The notes below the pieces were generated by a model that did no database searches, was not told the origin of the DNA, and worked only from the letters and a program-made list of their open reading frames with translations. A DNA stretch of 7,465 nucleotides, from contig JACDAV010000274.1 in the NCBI GenBank assembly GCA_013695255.1, positions 1-7,465 of the forward strand, given 5' to 3'. The stretch is from Chloroflexota bacterium (GTDB lineage Bacteria > Chloroflexota > Limnocylindria > Limnocylindrales > CSP1-4). A program made the translations under genes and the position numbers. Positions within the stretch are counted from its first letter, which is position 1, and every line of letters begins with the position of its first letter. Below are positions 1 through 5,382 of the stretch, piece by piece.

Positions 1-416
1 GACACCGCGAACGTCCATTCGTGCTTGTTGATGCAGCCGGACGGGCAGTCGCCCCAGCCAGCATGGATCAGCACCTCGTAGCCGTCGCCGGACTCGGTCG
101 CCTCGTACCAGCAGCACTGCCCGATCAGGTTCGGGTCCTGTGGACCGAAGGCCGAGAACAGCGGATCCTGCGAGATCACGAGCTGGGCGGCCGCCTCCGG
201 GGAGTCGACGGTCACGCCCGACGCGGCGGCAGAGGCCGATGCGGCCGGCGGCGGGACGGAGGCAGCAGCCGAGGCGCTGGCCGGGCCAGTCGAGGCCGGG
301 GCCGACGCCGTGGCGGAAACGGCCGAGGACGGTGAAGCAGCGCCGCTCGAGCACGCCGTCGCGAGAAGCGCGAGCAGGACGAGGGCGGCGGAGGGCGCGG
401 ATCGCAGGTATCGCAT
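1..416 (-). CDS. Putative lipoprotein with Cys-containing C-terminal domain (partial, 3' end missing)
   Basis: The open frame runs from ATG at 416 to the left edge with no stop, giving the first 138 residues. Residues 1-21 form a lipoprotein signal: R2 and R5, a hydrophobic stretch at 11-19, then A-T-A-C with the lipidated cysteine at C22. Residues 23-67 are an almost pure Ala/Ser/Pro/Thr/Gly linker, as used to hold a domain away from the membrane. From about residue 70 the composition becomes ordinary, with Q-C-C-W at 100-103 and W-G-D-C-P-S-G-C-I-N at 121-130, so four cysteines (C101, C102, C124, C128) could form disulfides or bind a ligand. I have the impression that similar W-G-D-C-P-x-G-C motifs occur in uncharacterised secreted proteins of high-GC bacteria, but I cannot name a family. 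No convincing Shine-Dalgarno precedes the ATG. The gene lies 81 bp downstream of the alcohol dehydrogenase gene and may have its own promoter. Function unknown. Confidence 0.82.
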   Translation of the reverse strand, partial: MRYLRSAPSAALVLLALLATACSSGAASPSSAVSATASAPASTGPASASAAASVPPPAASASAAASGVTVDSPEAAAQLVISQDPLFSAFGPQDPNLIGQCCWYEATESGDGYEVLIHAGWGDCPSGCINKHEWTFAV

Positions 417-422
417 CTCGAC

Positions 423-451
423 ATGGTGGCGGGACCCGCCGCGCTTGGCAA
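423..451 (-). promoter_or_regulatory. Weak candidate promoter for the lipoprotein gene, possibly leaderless
   Basis: On the minus strand TTGCCA (451-446, five of six matches to a sigma-70 -35 box) is followed after exactly 17 nt by CACCAT (428-423, three of six matches to TATAAT). Transcription would begin about 7 nt later, on or next to the A of the ATG at 416. That would give a leaderless mRNA and explain why no Shine-Dalgarno is visible. The -10 box is poor, so chance is a real alternative. Confidence 0.2.
428..440. repeat. Perfect GC-rich palindrome just upstream of the lipoprotein start
   Basis: GGCGGG-A-CCCGCC is an uninterrupted inverted repeat with 6-bp arms around one central base. 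It lies 12-24 nt before the lipoprotein ATG at 416. It could be a repressor site, a hairpin at the end of the ADH transcript, or chance in GC-rich DNA. There is no following T-tract on the minus strand, so a classical intrinsic terminator is not supported. It sits in the spacer of the weak TTGCCA/CACCAT promoter candidate, which would suit an operator, but this is inference from position only. Confidence 0.3.
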
Positions 452-497
452 ATGCCGTGACTGCCCCCAGGTCCAGGCCCGCTGGGTGCCCGCCTCG

Positions 498-1625
498 CTA
501 GAACCTGACCATCTGGCGCACGACGGTCCCGGCAGCGAGGTCGTCGAAGCCGGCGTTGATCTCCTCGAGCGCCAGCGTGCCGCTGATGAGACGTTCGACG
601 GGCAGCCGTCCGGCCTCGGCAAGGGCCATGAAGCGGGGAACATCGCGCCGTGGGATGGCGGAACCCATGAACGATCCCTTCAGGGTTCGTTCCTCGACGA
701 CGAGGCTGATCGCCTGGATCCTCAGCTCCTGAGCCGGGTCCGGTAGCCCGGTCGACACGGTCAGGCCGCCGCGCCGTGTCGCCGCATACGCTTGAGCGAG
801 AACCGAAGCGTTGCCGGCGGCTTCGACGACCGTCTGGCCGCCGCCGCCGGTGATCGCCCGGATCGCATCGAGCGCCCCGGCATCGTCCGCGCGGATGGCA
901 TCCGTTGCCCCGAGGTCCAGCGCCAGGTCGAGCTTGGCCGCGAGCAGGTCCACGGCCACGATCGGATGACAGCCCGCCAGTCGAGCGCCCATGACTGCGC
1001 TCAAGCCGACACCGCCCAGGCCGAAGATCACGGCCGAAGAGCCAGGTTCGGCCGCAGCCGTGTTGACGATGGCGCCGACGCCGGTCAGGACGGCACAGCC
1101 GAAGAGGGCGGCCCGTTCCGGCGGAATGGCCCGGTCGACCTTCACCACCGAGCCCTCGACCACGACGGCATGATCGGCGAACGCCGAGACGCCCAAGTGA
1201 TGGTTGAGCAGGCCGCCGTCCGCCCGGGCGAGCCGCCGGCCGCCGGTCAGCAGCGTACCGGCCAGGTTCGCGCGCGCTCCCGGCTCGCACAGGGCCGGGC
1301 GCCCGGACAGGCATGACCCGCAGCGTCCACAGGTGGGCACGAACGAGAACACGACCTGGTCGCCCGGCACGACCTCGGCGACGCCGGGCCCGATCGCCTC
1401 GACCACGCCGGCTGCCTCGTGGCCGAGGACCATTGGCAAGGGACGGGGCCGAGACCCGTCGACGACCGAGAGATCCGAGTGGCACAGGCCCGCCGCTCCG
1501 ATCCGCACCAGGACCTCACCCGGTCCCGGCGCGCGCAGCTCGACCTCCTCCACCGACAGGGGCCTGGTGTCCGTGTATGGCCGCGCGGCGCCCGATTGCG
1601 TCAGCACGGCCGCCCGGATCCTCAC
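498..1625 (-). CDS. Zinc-dependent medium-chain alcohol dehydrogenase (class III/liver-ADH-like)
   Basis: This predicted 375-aa cytosolic enzyme oxidises an alcohol to an aldehyde or ketone with NAD. With the GTG start at 1625, catalytic zinc ligands are C48 (in G-L-C-H-S-D), H69-E70 (G-H-E) and C177 (F-G-C-A-V-L-T-G). The four structural-zinc cysteines are C99, C102, C105 and C113. The Rossmann motif is G-L-G-G-V-G at 202-207, and D226 at the end of the second strand favours NAD over NADP. The overall pattern resembles the branch that includes formaldehyde dehydrogenase-like class III enzymes, but the substrate cannot be read from sequence. I prefer GTG at 1625 because it begins M-R-I-R-A-A-V-L, close to the usual M-K-A-A-V-L start of the family. 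A TTG at 1661 would add 12 residues and lie only 18 nt after the permease stop. Ribosome binding sites are weak for both. It is the last gene of the TRAP-TAXI operon, suggesting it acts on the imported compound or a derivative. Confidence 0.93.
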   Translation of the reverse strand: MRIRAAVLTQSGAARPYTDTRPLSVEEVELRAPGPGEVLVRIGAAGLCHSDLSVVDGSRPRPLPMVLGHEAAGVVEAIGPGVAEVVPGDQVVFSFVPTCGRCGSCLSGRPALCEPGARANLAGTLLTGGRRLARADGGLLNHHLGVSAFADHAVVVEGSVVKVDRAIPPERAALFGCAVLTGVGAIVNTAAAEPGSSAVIFGLGGVGLSAVMGARLAGCHPIVAVDLLAAKLDLALDLGATDAIRADDAGALDAIRAITGGGGQTVVEAAGNASVLAQAYAATRRGGLTVSTGLPDPAQELRIQAISLVVEERTLKGSFMGSAIPRRDVPRFMALAEAGRLPVERLISGTLALEEINAGFDDLAAGTVVRQMVRF

Positions 1626-1679
1626 CGCCGATCCGTCATCTGCGACCGTAGGGTCAACCAACCCAACTTCACGATCGCT

Positions 1680-3665
1680 CTACGCGGACGCAGCACGAGC
1701 AGATCGTGTGCGGGTGGCGAGGTGGACGGCCAGGCCGGCGACGATCGCCGCGGCGCCGGCCAGCATCGCGACCGGGCTGATCACGAGCAGCGAGATCGCG
1801 CCCAGCCCGAACAGCGCGCGCTCCGGGCGCCGCGCCGGGCCGACGAGCCAGGCCCCCGTCGCCACGGCGAGCGCCCCGACGGCACAACCGACAGCGACCG
1901 TCGCGACGAGGATCGTCGGCAGTCCGCCCTGAAGCAGCAGCCCCTCGCCACCCGGCGTGAGAACGAACGCGAACGGCACCAGAAAGGCCGGCAGCGTGTA
2001 CTTCCACGTGAGCCACATCGTCCGCACCGGTCTGCCGCCCGTGATCGCCGCCGCGGCGAACGGTGAGAGCGCGGTCGGCGGCGAGACCTCCGAAAGGACC
2101 GCGTAGTAGAAGATGAACATCGCCGCGGCGTGATCCGGGACGCCCAGCTGGCGGAGCGCCGGCCCGATGATCACCCACGAGATGATGAAGCTTGCCGTCA
2201 CCGGAACCGCCAGCCCGAGAATGACGATCGCGATCGCCGAAAAGAGCGCGGTCAGGACGAGCGTGCCGCCGGCGAAGCCAACGATGATGTCGGCCAGCTT
2301 CAGGCCCAATCCGGTCAGCGTCATCACGCCGACGATCACGCCGGCGATGCCCATCACCCCGACGATCGGCAGCGCGCCGAGCGCGCCGTCGGCAAGGGCG
2401 TGGAGGCTTCGTCGCGGAGTCATCCAGCTCCGCCGATCGAGGAAGCTCAGCCCGACCTGCAGGAACGTCGCGAGGACGACGGCCCGGAACGCCGTCATGC
2501 CCATCGCCAGGAACACCACGATCGCGAAGAGCGAGGCGAAGTGGTAGCCGTAGCGCAGGAGCAATCGGCGCGCCGGCGGCAGGTCGACCGACACCATCTG
2601 GGTTCGATAGCGACGGGCGTCCATCTCGATCGCGAGGATGATCCCGAGGTAATAGAGCAGCGTGGGAACGGTGGCCCAGACGAGCACCTCCAGGTACGAG
2701 ACGCCAAGCAGCTCCGCGATCAAAAAGGCCGCCGCGCCGAGCGTCGGCGGCGAGAGGAGCGCACCGATGCCGGCCGCCGCCAGCACGCCGCCGGCTTCCT
2801 CCTTCGGGTAGCCGGCGCGCCGCAGGAGCGGCCAGCCCACGCCTCCCAGGGTCACCGTGGTGGCGACGCCGGAGCCGGACACCGTCCCGAGCAGGAAGCC
2901 CGCCGCCGTCACGGTTCGCCCGGGGCCGGCGCGCGAGCGGCCGAAAGCGGCCAGTGAGAGGTCCAGAAAGAAGCGGCTGGCGCCCGAATACTCGAGGACC
3001 GCGCCGTAGATCGTGAACAGGATGATGTAGGTGGCGGCGACCTCCAACGGCACCCCGAAGATGCCGGCCGTGCTCATCACGTTGTGGCCGACCAGGCGCG
3101 GCCAGGCAAAGCTGCTGGTGTTGAATGGCGCCGGGACGAACGGCCCGACCATCGCGTAGGCGAGGAAGGCGACGACCACGACGGGCACCACCCATCCGAC
3201 GGTCCGGCGGGCAGCCTCGATGGCCAACAGGATGACGAGCGTGCCCATCACCAGATCGAGCTCGGTCGGCACGATCGAGCGGCGGAAGAACTGCTGCCAA
3301 TCGAGCACGATGTAGGCGATCGGAACCACCGCCAGGCCCGCCAGCGCCCAGTCCAGCGGCCCCGGATTGTCGGGCCGGTCGTCTGCCCGGGCCTGATCCG
3401 GACGCCCCCAGCCGCGGTAGACGAGAAACGTCAGTGCCAGCGCTCCGCCGAGGAACACCGGGAGATAGACCTGGGTCGGCACCGGCCTGAAGACCCACAC
3501 CAGGCTGTACAGCGAGAGGGCGACGCTGATGGCCTGGACGAACCGCAGCGGCATGCCCGACAGCCGTCTCCTGGGCTTCTCCGCCTCGTACTCCGCCAGG
3601 ATCGCCTGCTGGTCGGGCATCGCCTCGTCCGGCGACACGCCGCGGGGCAGATCGGGTCCGCTCAT
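1680..3665 (-). CDS. TRAP transporter fused permease subunit (TAXI-TRAP, DctQM-type)
   Basis: This 661-aa polytopic membrane protein is the permease of a TRAP-TAXI importer, with small (DctQ-like) and large (DctM-like) subunits in one chain. Such transporters use an ion gradient, not ATP, to import substrates delivered by a binding protein. The N-terminus (1-40) is hydrophilic. Hydrophobic segments follow at about 42-59, 65-83, 105-121, 138-149, 157-175 and then repeatedly to about 648. Family landmarks are G-T-V-S-G-S-G-V-A at 260-268, S-P-P-T-L-G-A-A-A-F at 305-314 followed by L-I-A-E, and S-E-V-S-P-P-T-A-L-S at 525-534, which repeats the SPP element in the second half. The start is the ATG at 3665, whose ATGA overlaps the TGA of the DUF1850 gene. 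There is no clear ribosome binding site, so translation by reinitiation is likely. An in-frame ATG at 3830 would add 55 Arg/Pro-rich residues inside the DUF1850 gene and is rejected. The SPPTLG element differs from the MPPVMG I remember as typical. Confidence 0.95.
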   Translation of the reverse strand: MSGPDLPRGVSPDEAMPDQQAILAEYEAEKPRRRLSGMPLRFVQAISVALSLYSLVWVFRPVPTQVYLPVFLGGALALTFLVYRGWGRPDQARADDRPDNPGPLDWALAGLAVVPIAYIVLDWQQFFRRSIVPTELDLVMGTLVILLAIEAARRTVGWVVPVVVVAFLAYAMVGPFVPAPFNTSSFAWPRLVGHNVMSTAGIFGVPLEVAATYIILFTIYGAVLEYSGASRFFLDLSLAAFGRSRAGPGRTVTAAGFLLGTVSGSGVATTVTLGGVGWPLLRRAGYPKEEAGGVLAAAGIGALLSPPTLGAAAFLIAELLGVSYLEVLVWATVPTLLYYLGIILAIEMDARRYRTQMVSVDLPPARRLLLRYGYHFASLFAIVVFLAMGMTAFRAVVLATFLQVGLSFLDRRSWMTPRRSLHALADGALGALPIVGVMGIAGVIVGVMTLTGLGLKLADIIVGFAGGTLVLTALFSAIAIVILGLAVPVTASFIISWVIIGPALRQLGVPDHAAAMFIFYYAVLSEVSPPTALSPFAAAAITGGRPVRTMWLTWKYTLPAFLVPFAFVLTPGGEGLLLQGGLPTILVATVAVGCAVGALAVATGAWLVGPARRPERALFGLGAISLLVISPVAMLAGAAAIVAGLAVHLATRTRSARAASA

Positions 3666-4162
3666 CCCGACGGCTGGAGCGCGATGAACACCGTGGGCTG
3701 CCGATCGTCGACGAGCCGCCACAGGTCGATCGGGCTCCGGCCGGGCACGATCAGCGTGCGCTTGCCGAGGTCCGTGGCGGCGACTGCCAGACGCTGGAGC
3801 GCCAGGGCATCGCGGGGCGTGCCACGCCACGCCCGCGCGTCCCCCGGTTCGGTCCGCTCGACCGGGTGATCGACCACGTAGTACTCGTCGAGGACGGCGC
3901 GCTCATCCGCGGCAAGCTCCACGAGCCGGAGGGCGTGCTTCTGCACCACGAACCGCTCCTCTGCCACCGAGCCGTACAGCGAGTTGCGATACCGCAGGGT
4001 GATGCGACTGCCCTCGGGCAGGCTGATCCGGGCGAGGACGGTTCCATGCTGGTCGCGGAGGAGCATGTCCGCGCCCGGCCGTGCGGCGACCGGGCCGCTG
4101 CCCGTGACCGCCGCGACGAGGAGCAGGGCGCCGACGATCGGCCGGCGTACCCGGCCTGCCAC
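3662..4162 (-). CDS. DUF1850 domain-containing protein of the TRAP-TAXI operon
   Basis: This small protein of 166 aa has an apparent signal peptide: R4, R6 and R7, a hydrophobic core at 9-20, and V-A-A at 25-27 before a likely cleavage site. It is therefore probably exported or membrane-anchored. The mature part has the look of DUF1850: I-T-L-R-Y-R-N-S-L-Y-G at 54-64, then V-A-E-E-R-F at 66-71 and hydrophobic strands. DUF1850 genes are commonly found beside TAXI binding proteins and fused permeases; the biochemical role is unknown, and an accessory part in transport is the usual guess. I chose GTG at 4162: it lies 4 nt after the stop of the binding-protein gene with AGGG 8 nt upstream, and gives a proper signal peptide. 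The in-frame ATG at 4252 would put 30 extra residues inside the upstream gene. Family members as I recall them have His-Ser where this one has N60-S61. Confidence 0.87.
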   Translation of the reverse strand: MAGRVRRPIVGALLLVAAVTGSGPVAARPGADMLLRDQHGTVLARISLPEGSRITLRYRNSLYGSVAEERFVVQKHALRLVELAADERAVLDEYYVVDHPVERTEPGDARAWRGTPRDALALQRLAVAATDLGKRTLIVPGRSPIDLWRLVDDRQPTVFIALQPSG

Positions 4163-4166
4163 GCGA

Positions 4167-5225
4167 TCAGCCCTGCGTGTCGAAGTACGCCCTGGCTCCC
4201 GGGCAGACGTCCATGAACTCGACGTCCCCGGCGGTGCTGGCGTCGAGCGCATTCGCCGCCGGGTGCACGGCGACCAGCTCGTCCTTGTGTCCGTAGATCG
4301 CCTCGGTGATCTGCCGCTGCAGCTCCTCCGGCATGCTCGTGTTCACGACCAGGACGTTCGGGACGACGATCGTGGGCACGGCCGCCGTCTGGCCGCTGTA
4401 GGTGTCGGGCGGGATCTCGGCAGACAGGTAGAACGGGCCATGCGTCGCGGCGACCTTCTCGGTGTACTCGGCTGTCGGGATGACGACCAGCTTGCCGGTC
4501 GTGGCGTACTCGGTCAGCGCTGCGGTCGGCAGCCCGCCGGACCAGAATCCGGCGTCGACCGTGCCGTCACGGAGCCCATTCACCGTCTCGTCGACCGCGA
4601 GCTGCTGTCGCTCGATGTCCGTGTCGGGGTCGATCCCGGCCGCCTCGAGGATGCGCAGGCCGATCACTTCGGTGCCGGATCCAGTGGAGCCGAGCGACAC
4701 GCGCTTGCCGCGCAGATCCTCGATGCTCGTGATCCCGGTGTCCGAGCTGGTCACGACCTGGGTGAAGTTGTCGTACAGCCGGCCGAGCGTGCACGCCTCC
4801 ACCGGCCCGCTCTCGAACTCGCCCCGTCCCTCGACGGCGTCGGCCGCCGTATCGCCGAGGACGAGAGCGAGGTCCGCACCGCCACCCCCGATGAGCTGCA
4901 TGTTGTCGACGGACGCGTTCGTCTCCTGGACGGTCGCGTCGTAGCCCGGGATGTACTTCCGGATGACCTGCGAGAAACCGCCTCCGAGCGGGTAGTAGAC
5001 GCCGCCGGTGCCGCCCGTGGCGATCGAGAGCTGCGTGGTCCCGCCGGCCGCGCTGGCACTCGCGGCTGGGAAGCTCGAGGCGCCCCCGGACGGCCCGGAG
5101 GAGGTCCCAGCCGGTTGGCAGGCGCCGAGCACGAGCGCCACCGCCAATCCGGCGGCCGGCACCACGCGCAAACGGCGGAACCTCGTCGCGCGGGACCGTG
5201 GATCCAGCAGCCGGTCTCGAGTCAT
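4167..5225 (-). CDS. TAXI family TRAP transporter solute-binding lipoprotein
   Basis: This 352-aa protein is the extracytoplasmic substrate receptor of the TRAP-TAXI importer. An Arg-rich N-terminus is followed by a hydrophobic core (21-33) and the lipobox L-G-A-C with lipidated C36. A Gly/Ser/Ala linker runs to about residue 64. The binding domain then shows the TAXI hallmark I-A-T-G-G-T-G-G-V-Y-Y-P at 68-79, N-M-Q-L-I-G-G-G at 108-115 with G-A-D-L-A-L-V at 116-122, L-R-G-K-R-V-S-L-G at 171-179, S-T-G-S-G-T-E at 180-186, D-A-G-F-W-S-G-G at 224-231 and H-P-A-A at 321-324. The ATG at 5225 is preceded by GGAGGG at 5238-5233 with a 7-nt spacer, the best ribosome binding site in the window. The ATG at 5240 (with its own GGGAG) would add five residues and cannot be fully excluded. 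First gene of its operon. Known TAXI ligands include glutamate, but the ligand here is not predictable. Confidence 0.95.
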   Translation of the reverse strand: MTRDRLLDPRSRATRFRRLRVVPAAGLAVALVLGACQPAGTSSGPSGGASSFPAASASAAGGTTQLSIATGGTGGVYYPLGGGFSQVIRKYIPGYDATVQETNASVDNMQLIGGGGADLALVLGDTAADAVEGRGEFESGPVEACTLGRLYDNFTQVVTSSDTGITSIEDLRGKRVSLGSTGSGTEVIGLRILEAAGIDPDTDIERQQLAVDETVNGLRDGTVDAGFWSGGLPTAALTEYATTGKLVVIPTAEYTEKVAATHGPFYLSAEIPPDTYSGQTAAVPTIVVPNVLVVNTSMPEELQRQITEAIYGHKDELVAVHPAANALDASTAGDVEFMDVCPGARAYFDTQG

Positions 5226-5232
5226 CGCCAGG

Positions 5233-5238
5233 CCCTCC
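5233..5238 (-). promoter_or_regulatory. Strong Shine-Dalgarno site of the TAXI binding-protein gene
   Basis: GGAGGG on the minus strand lies 7 nt before ATG 5225. It supports this start over the upstream in-frame ATGs at 5240 and 5306. High expression of the binding protein relative to the permease is usual for such importers, and the downstream genes have much weaker sites, consistent with that. Confidence 0.75.
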
Positions 5239-5301
5239 ATGATCGGGATCTCCCGCGAGACGGAGCGGCGTCGCGTCCTCCGCCCAGGAGCGAGCCGCTT
5301 G

Positions 5302-5330
5302 AGCATAGGACCCCGTGTCGAACGGGGCAA
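5302..5330 (-). promoter_or_regulatory. Predicted promoter of the TRAP-TAXI/ADH operon
   Basis: On the minus strand TTGCCC (5330-5325) and TATGCT (5307-5302) are separated by exactly 17 nt. Each matches four of six bases of the housekeeping sigma consensus, including the TTG and the TA...T core. Transcription would start near 5295, about 70 nt before the binding-protein ATG at 5225. This is the best such pair I found in the gap. Its position directly before the first gene of a compact operon supports it. Confidence 0.55.
5311..5327. promoter_or_regulatory. Inverted repeat inside the promoter spacer, candidate operator
   Basis: CCCCGT (5311-5316) and ACGGGG (5322-5327) are perfect inverted 6-bp arms around a 5-nt centre. 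The repeat lies between and partly over the -35 box of the predicted promoter, where a bound dimeric regulator would block RNA polymerase or, for a MerR-type protein, activate it. No regulator gene is present in the window and I do not recognise the motif as that of a known family. GC-rich DNA makes such repeats fairly common, so confidence is modest. Confidence 0.38.
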
Positions 5331-5382
5331 CGGAAGCGGTGCCCCGGCGACGGGCTGGGGTCCGTCAGCGGTGTTCCAGCGA

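Larger units (their letters stand above)
417..497. other. Intergenic gap between ADH gene and left-edge lipoprotein gene
   Basis: These 81 bp separate the TAG of the dehydrogenase gene from the ATG of the lipoprotein gene. They hold a perfect 13-bp palindrome at 428-440 and a weak possible promoter at 423-451. A loose inverted repeat (CCCAG at 466-470, CTGGG at 482-486, 11-nt loop) lacks any T-run and is not a good intrinsic terminator. I see no small gene in the gap. Confidence 0.6.
5226..5382. other. Intergenic control region between GH39 gene and TRAP-TAXI operon
   Basis: This 157-bp region is the only sizeable non-coding stretch in the window. On the minus strand it begins after the TGA of the GH39 gene. 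It contains a short hairpin possibility (CCCG at 5343-5346, CGGG at 5351-5354, 4-nt loop, no T-run), then the promoter at 5302-5330 and the ribosome binding site at 5233-5238. The predicted 5' leader is about 70 nt. I recognise no riboswitch or small gene. Confidence 0.65.

Noticed and set aside
466..486. Inverted repeat CCCAG/CTGGG downstream of the ADH stop as a terminator
   Set aside because: The 5-bp arms are separated by an 11-nt loop and G-rich sequence rather than a T-run follows. Chance is the simpler explanation in this base composition.
1669..3498. A 609-codon minus-strand open frame overlapping the permease gene in another frame
   Set aside because: The composition is Arg/Gly/Ala-rich with no membrane segments, while the other frame encodes an unmistakable TRAP permease.
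3666..3830. N-terminal extension of the permease to an ATG at 3830
   Set aside because: The extra 55 residues are Arg/Pro-rich and overlap the DUF1850 coding region. The ATGA junction at 3665-3662 is a typical operon arrangement and gives a normal N-terminus.
5343..5354. Hairpin CCCG-N4-CGGG after the GH39 stop as an intrinsic terminator
   Set aside because: The stem is only 4 bp and no T-run follows on the minus strand, so it does not meet the pattern of a Rho-independent terminator.
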